Source: CAIWHR01 sp963708855
GTDB lineage: Bacteria > Pseudomonadota > Gammaproteobacteria > Burkholderiales > Casimicrobiaceae
Direction: 5' to 3'
Length of the DNA: 64,000 nt
NCBI GenBank assembly: GCA_963708855.1
Contig: CAVPUM010000007.1
Location: 1-64,000 of the forward strand
Numbering within the stretch: position 1 is the first letter of the stretch; each line of letters begins with the position of its first letter. The notes beneath the pieces are model-generated. The model was not told the origin of the DNA. It saw nothing but the letters and a program-made list of their open reading frames with translations, and did no database searches. This document shows positions 62,325 through 64,000 of this stretch, piece after piece. Both the position numbers and the translations under genes were made by a program.

Positions 62325-64000
62325 ATGTCGCCACTGCTGGCCCATGCGCGGGCGGATCAGGTCGCCACGCTCTACCGGTCGTGGCATCGGACAACCGCGT
62401 CGATGGTGCTGGGGGCGCTCATCCTGTGCGGCGTCCTCTGGCAGCAGGAAGCGTCATGGATCATGGCGGCGTGGTTGGCGGCCATCCTCGTCAACCAGGC
62501 CTGGCGCGGCCTGCTGGCGCGCGCCTACCGACGCGCGGAACCGCGGGTTGCCGATGCCGCACGCTGGGGCGCGTACTGGGCCGTCGGCTCCACGCTCGCC
62601 GGCGCGCTGTGGGGCGCGGCCGCGATCGCGATGTTCCCGGCATCACCCTCGTACCAGGCGCTGTTCATCGTCTGCCAGTTCGGCGTGATCCTCGGCGGGC
62701 TCAACCTCACCGCCGTCTACAAGCCGTCGTTCTACGGCTTCGTGCTCGCCGCGCTCGTGCCGCTGATCGCGCGGGTTGCCGTCGAAGGCGACCAGGTGCA
62801 TCTGTTCACGGCGGGCGTGCTCGGCGTCGTGCTGGTGTTCGTGCTGGCGTTCGGCCGCCAGGTGAACGGCGTGCTGACCCAATCGCTGGCGATGCGCTAT
62901 GAAAACGTCGACCTCATCCGCGAACTCAAGGCACAGACGGAGGCCGCGCTCGCCGCGCGCGCCGCCGCCGAGTCGGCCAGCCGGGCCAAGAGCCAGTTTC
63001 TCGCCGCGGCGAGCCATGACCTGCGCCAGCCGCTGCATGCGATGGGACTCTTTGCCGCCGCGCTCGCGGCCAGGGTGCGCGATCCCGAGGTGAGACCGCT
63101 GGTCGCGAGCATTCGCGCGTCGGTCGAAGCCCTCGAGGAACTGTTCGCCCAGCTGCTCGACCTGTCGCGGCTGGACGCCGGAGCGCTCAAGCCGGCACGG
63201 GCGAGCGTGGCGCTCGGACCGCTGCTGGCGCGCCTCGCCGCCGATTTCGCGCCGCAGGCGAACGCGGCGGGACTTGCGCTGCGGATCGTGCCGACGCGGC
63301 TTGCGGTCGACACCGATCCGGTCCTGCTCGAACGCATCCTGCGCAATCTCGTGGCCAACGCGGTGCGTTACACGCCGGCGGGTGGCGTCGTCATCGGGGC
63401 GCGCCGGCGCGCAGCTGCGGTGCGCGTCGACGTGATCGACTCGGGCATCGGCATCGCCGAACACGACCGCGCGCGCGTCTTCGACGAGTTCGTGCAGCTG
63501 GCCGCGGCGCCCCGACACCATGCCGGGGGGCGCGGCATGGGGCTCGGTCTCGCGATCGTGCGCCGGCTCGCGACGCTTTGCGGACATCAGGTGGAACTCG
63601 CGTCGACTCCGGGCCGCGGCTCACGCTTCTCGATCACTCTTGCCGCGCACGAACCTGCGCCGCCGGGACGGCCGGAGGCACCGGGCCGGCGGAGCAACCT
63701 CCGCGGCAACCGCGCGCACGCTGGCGGGCCGTCGCATCGTGGTCGTCGACGACGATCCGGCCGTGGTCGCCGCCATGCGCGCGCTGTTCGCCTCGTGGAA
63801 GGCGACCGCCGTGGGAGGCGCCGACGCCAGCTCGGCCCTGGCCGCCCTCGCCGCCGCCGACGGCTCGGCGCGCGGCGAGGTGGATCTGATCGTCGCGGAT
63901 CTCCGCCTGGCCGACGGCAAGTCGGGAATCGACGCCATCGCGCGGCTGCGCTCCGCGCTCGGATCGGCGACGCCGGCGTTGGTCGTGTCAGGCGACACGA
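62325..64000 (+). CDS. Hybrid sensor histidine kinase (3' end cut by window edge; one frame break)
   Basis: From ATG 62325: about six transmembrane helices (TTASMVLGALILCGVLW to VVLVFVLAFGRQV, about residues 25-180) as the sensor, then a short coiled linker and HisKA with ASHDLRQPLHAMG (phospho-accepting His). ATPase boxes: N ILRNLVANAVRYT, G1 DSGIGIAE, G2 GRGMGLGLAIVRR. A receiver domain (RIVVVDDDPAVVAAMRALF, VDLIVADLRLADG) lies in the +1 frame from about 63715, so an indel falls between about 63655 and 63714. The protein runs off the right edge. Pairs with the NarL-type regulator just upstream. Confidence 0.87.
   Translation, partial: MSPLLAHARADQVATLYRSWHRTTASMVLGALILCGVLWQQEASWIMAAWLAAILVNQAWRGLLARAYRRAEPRVADAARWGAYWAVGSTLAGALWGAAAIAMFPASPSYQALFIVCQFGVILGGLNLTAVYKPSFYGFVLAALVPLIARVAVEGDQVHLFTAGVLGVVLVFVLAFGRQVNGVLTQSLAMRYENVDLIRELKAQTEAALAARAAAESASRAKSQFLAAASHDLRQPLHAMGLFAAALAARVRDPEVRPLVASIRASVEALEELFAQLLDLSRLDAGALKPARASVALGPLLARLAADFAPQANAAGLALRIVPTRLAVDTDPVLLERILRNLVANAVRYTPAGGVVIGARRRAAAVRVDVIDSGIGIAEHDRARVFDEFVQLAAAPRHHAGGRGMGLGLAIVRRLATLCGHQVELASTPGRGSRFSITLAAHEPAPPGRPEAPGRRSNLRGNRAHAGGPSHRGRRRRSGRGRRHARAVRLVEGDRRGRRRRQLGPGRPRRRRRLGARRGGSDRRGSPPGRRQVGNRRHRAAALRARIGDAGVGRVRRH

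Noticed and set aside
1..64000. tRNA, rRNA, CRISPR arrays, transposases, integrases or phage genes
   Set aside because: None was recognised on either strand. The phased repeats at 32.1 kb are too short and irregular for CRISPR.

Overview
This is a GC-rich chromosomal window that looks betaproteobacterial, probably Burkholderiales or a near relative. The evidence is the rpsF-priB-rpsR-rplI order followed by dnaB, the split two-gene ArnA, DUF4124 and PhoH/PIN proteins, and a double-hairpin intergenic repeat (42418-42468) of the kind scattered through Burkholderiales genomes. There are no rRNA or tRNA genes, CRISPR arrays, transposases or phage genes. The assignment is from gene content only.

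Layout. 1-8.9 kb (minus strand): one long operon-like run of acyl-CoA synthetase, an ECHDC3-like enoyl-CoA hydratase family protein, a complete branched-chain-amino-acid-type ABC importer (livG, livF, binding protein, livH, livM), a MORN/YwqK-like secreted protein and N-formylglutamate amidohydrolase cut by the left edge. 9.1-9.7 kb: a PduO-type cobalamin adenosyltransferase. 9.8-16.7 kb (minus): DUF1302 outer-membrane protein, DUF1329 protein, Ycf48-like propeller and MMPL/RND transporter, a candidate envelope lipid-export or import set. 16.9-19.7 kb (minus): small secreted protein, fumarylacetoacetase-family hydrolase and cysS. 20-22.7 kb (plus): a CysN-CysC fusion with a degenerate GTPase domain, coupled by ATGA to a DHH phosphoesterase. 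23-30.4 kb (plus): the arn operon for 4-amino-4-deoxy-L-arabinose modification of lipid A (arnT, SMR-type arnE/F, arnB, arnC, formyltransferase, decarboxylase, arnD). 30.5-39.2 kb: Bcp peroxiredoxin, GDSL hydrolase, lipoprotein, Ser/Thr kinase with Sel1 repeats plus a coupled lipoprotein, and a large ATPase/BTAD regulator. 39.5-46.6 kb: PhoH, then (minus) dnaB, rplI, rpsR, priB, rpsF, an aminopeptidase and an aminotransferase. 46.7-51.2 kb (plus): DUF4124 protein, dtd and a three-gene adaptor/permease/ATPase exporter. 51-55.3 kb: hexuronate genes uxaC and uxuB (minus) and a Gfo/Idh oxidoreductase (plus). 55.4-64 kb: moaC (minus), M48 protease, a MacAB exporter whose adaptor carries a Spy/CpxP-like helical insert, and a NarL-type regulator with a hybrid histidine kinase cut by the right edge.

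A feature of the whole window is its reading-frame breaks: roughly thirty, including in cysS, rplI and phoH. Because essential genes are hit and protein sequence stays well conserved on both sides of each break, most are better read as sequence errors than as gene decay. Several are losses of one CG from a CGCG-like run. Genes affected are annotated here as single loci with approximate break positions.

Most unusual are the switch-I-less CysNC with its coupled DHH partner (20-22.7 kb), the adaptor with a Spy-like insert (57.6-59.2 kb), the MMPL/DUF1302/DUF1329/Ycf48 set, and the phased-repeat regulatory region at 32.1 kb.
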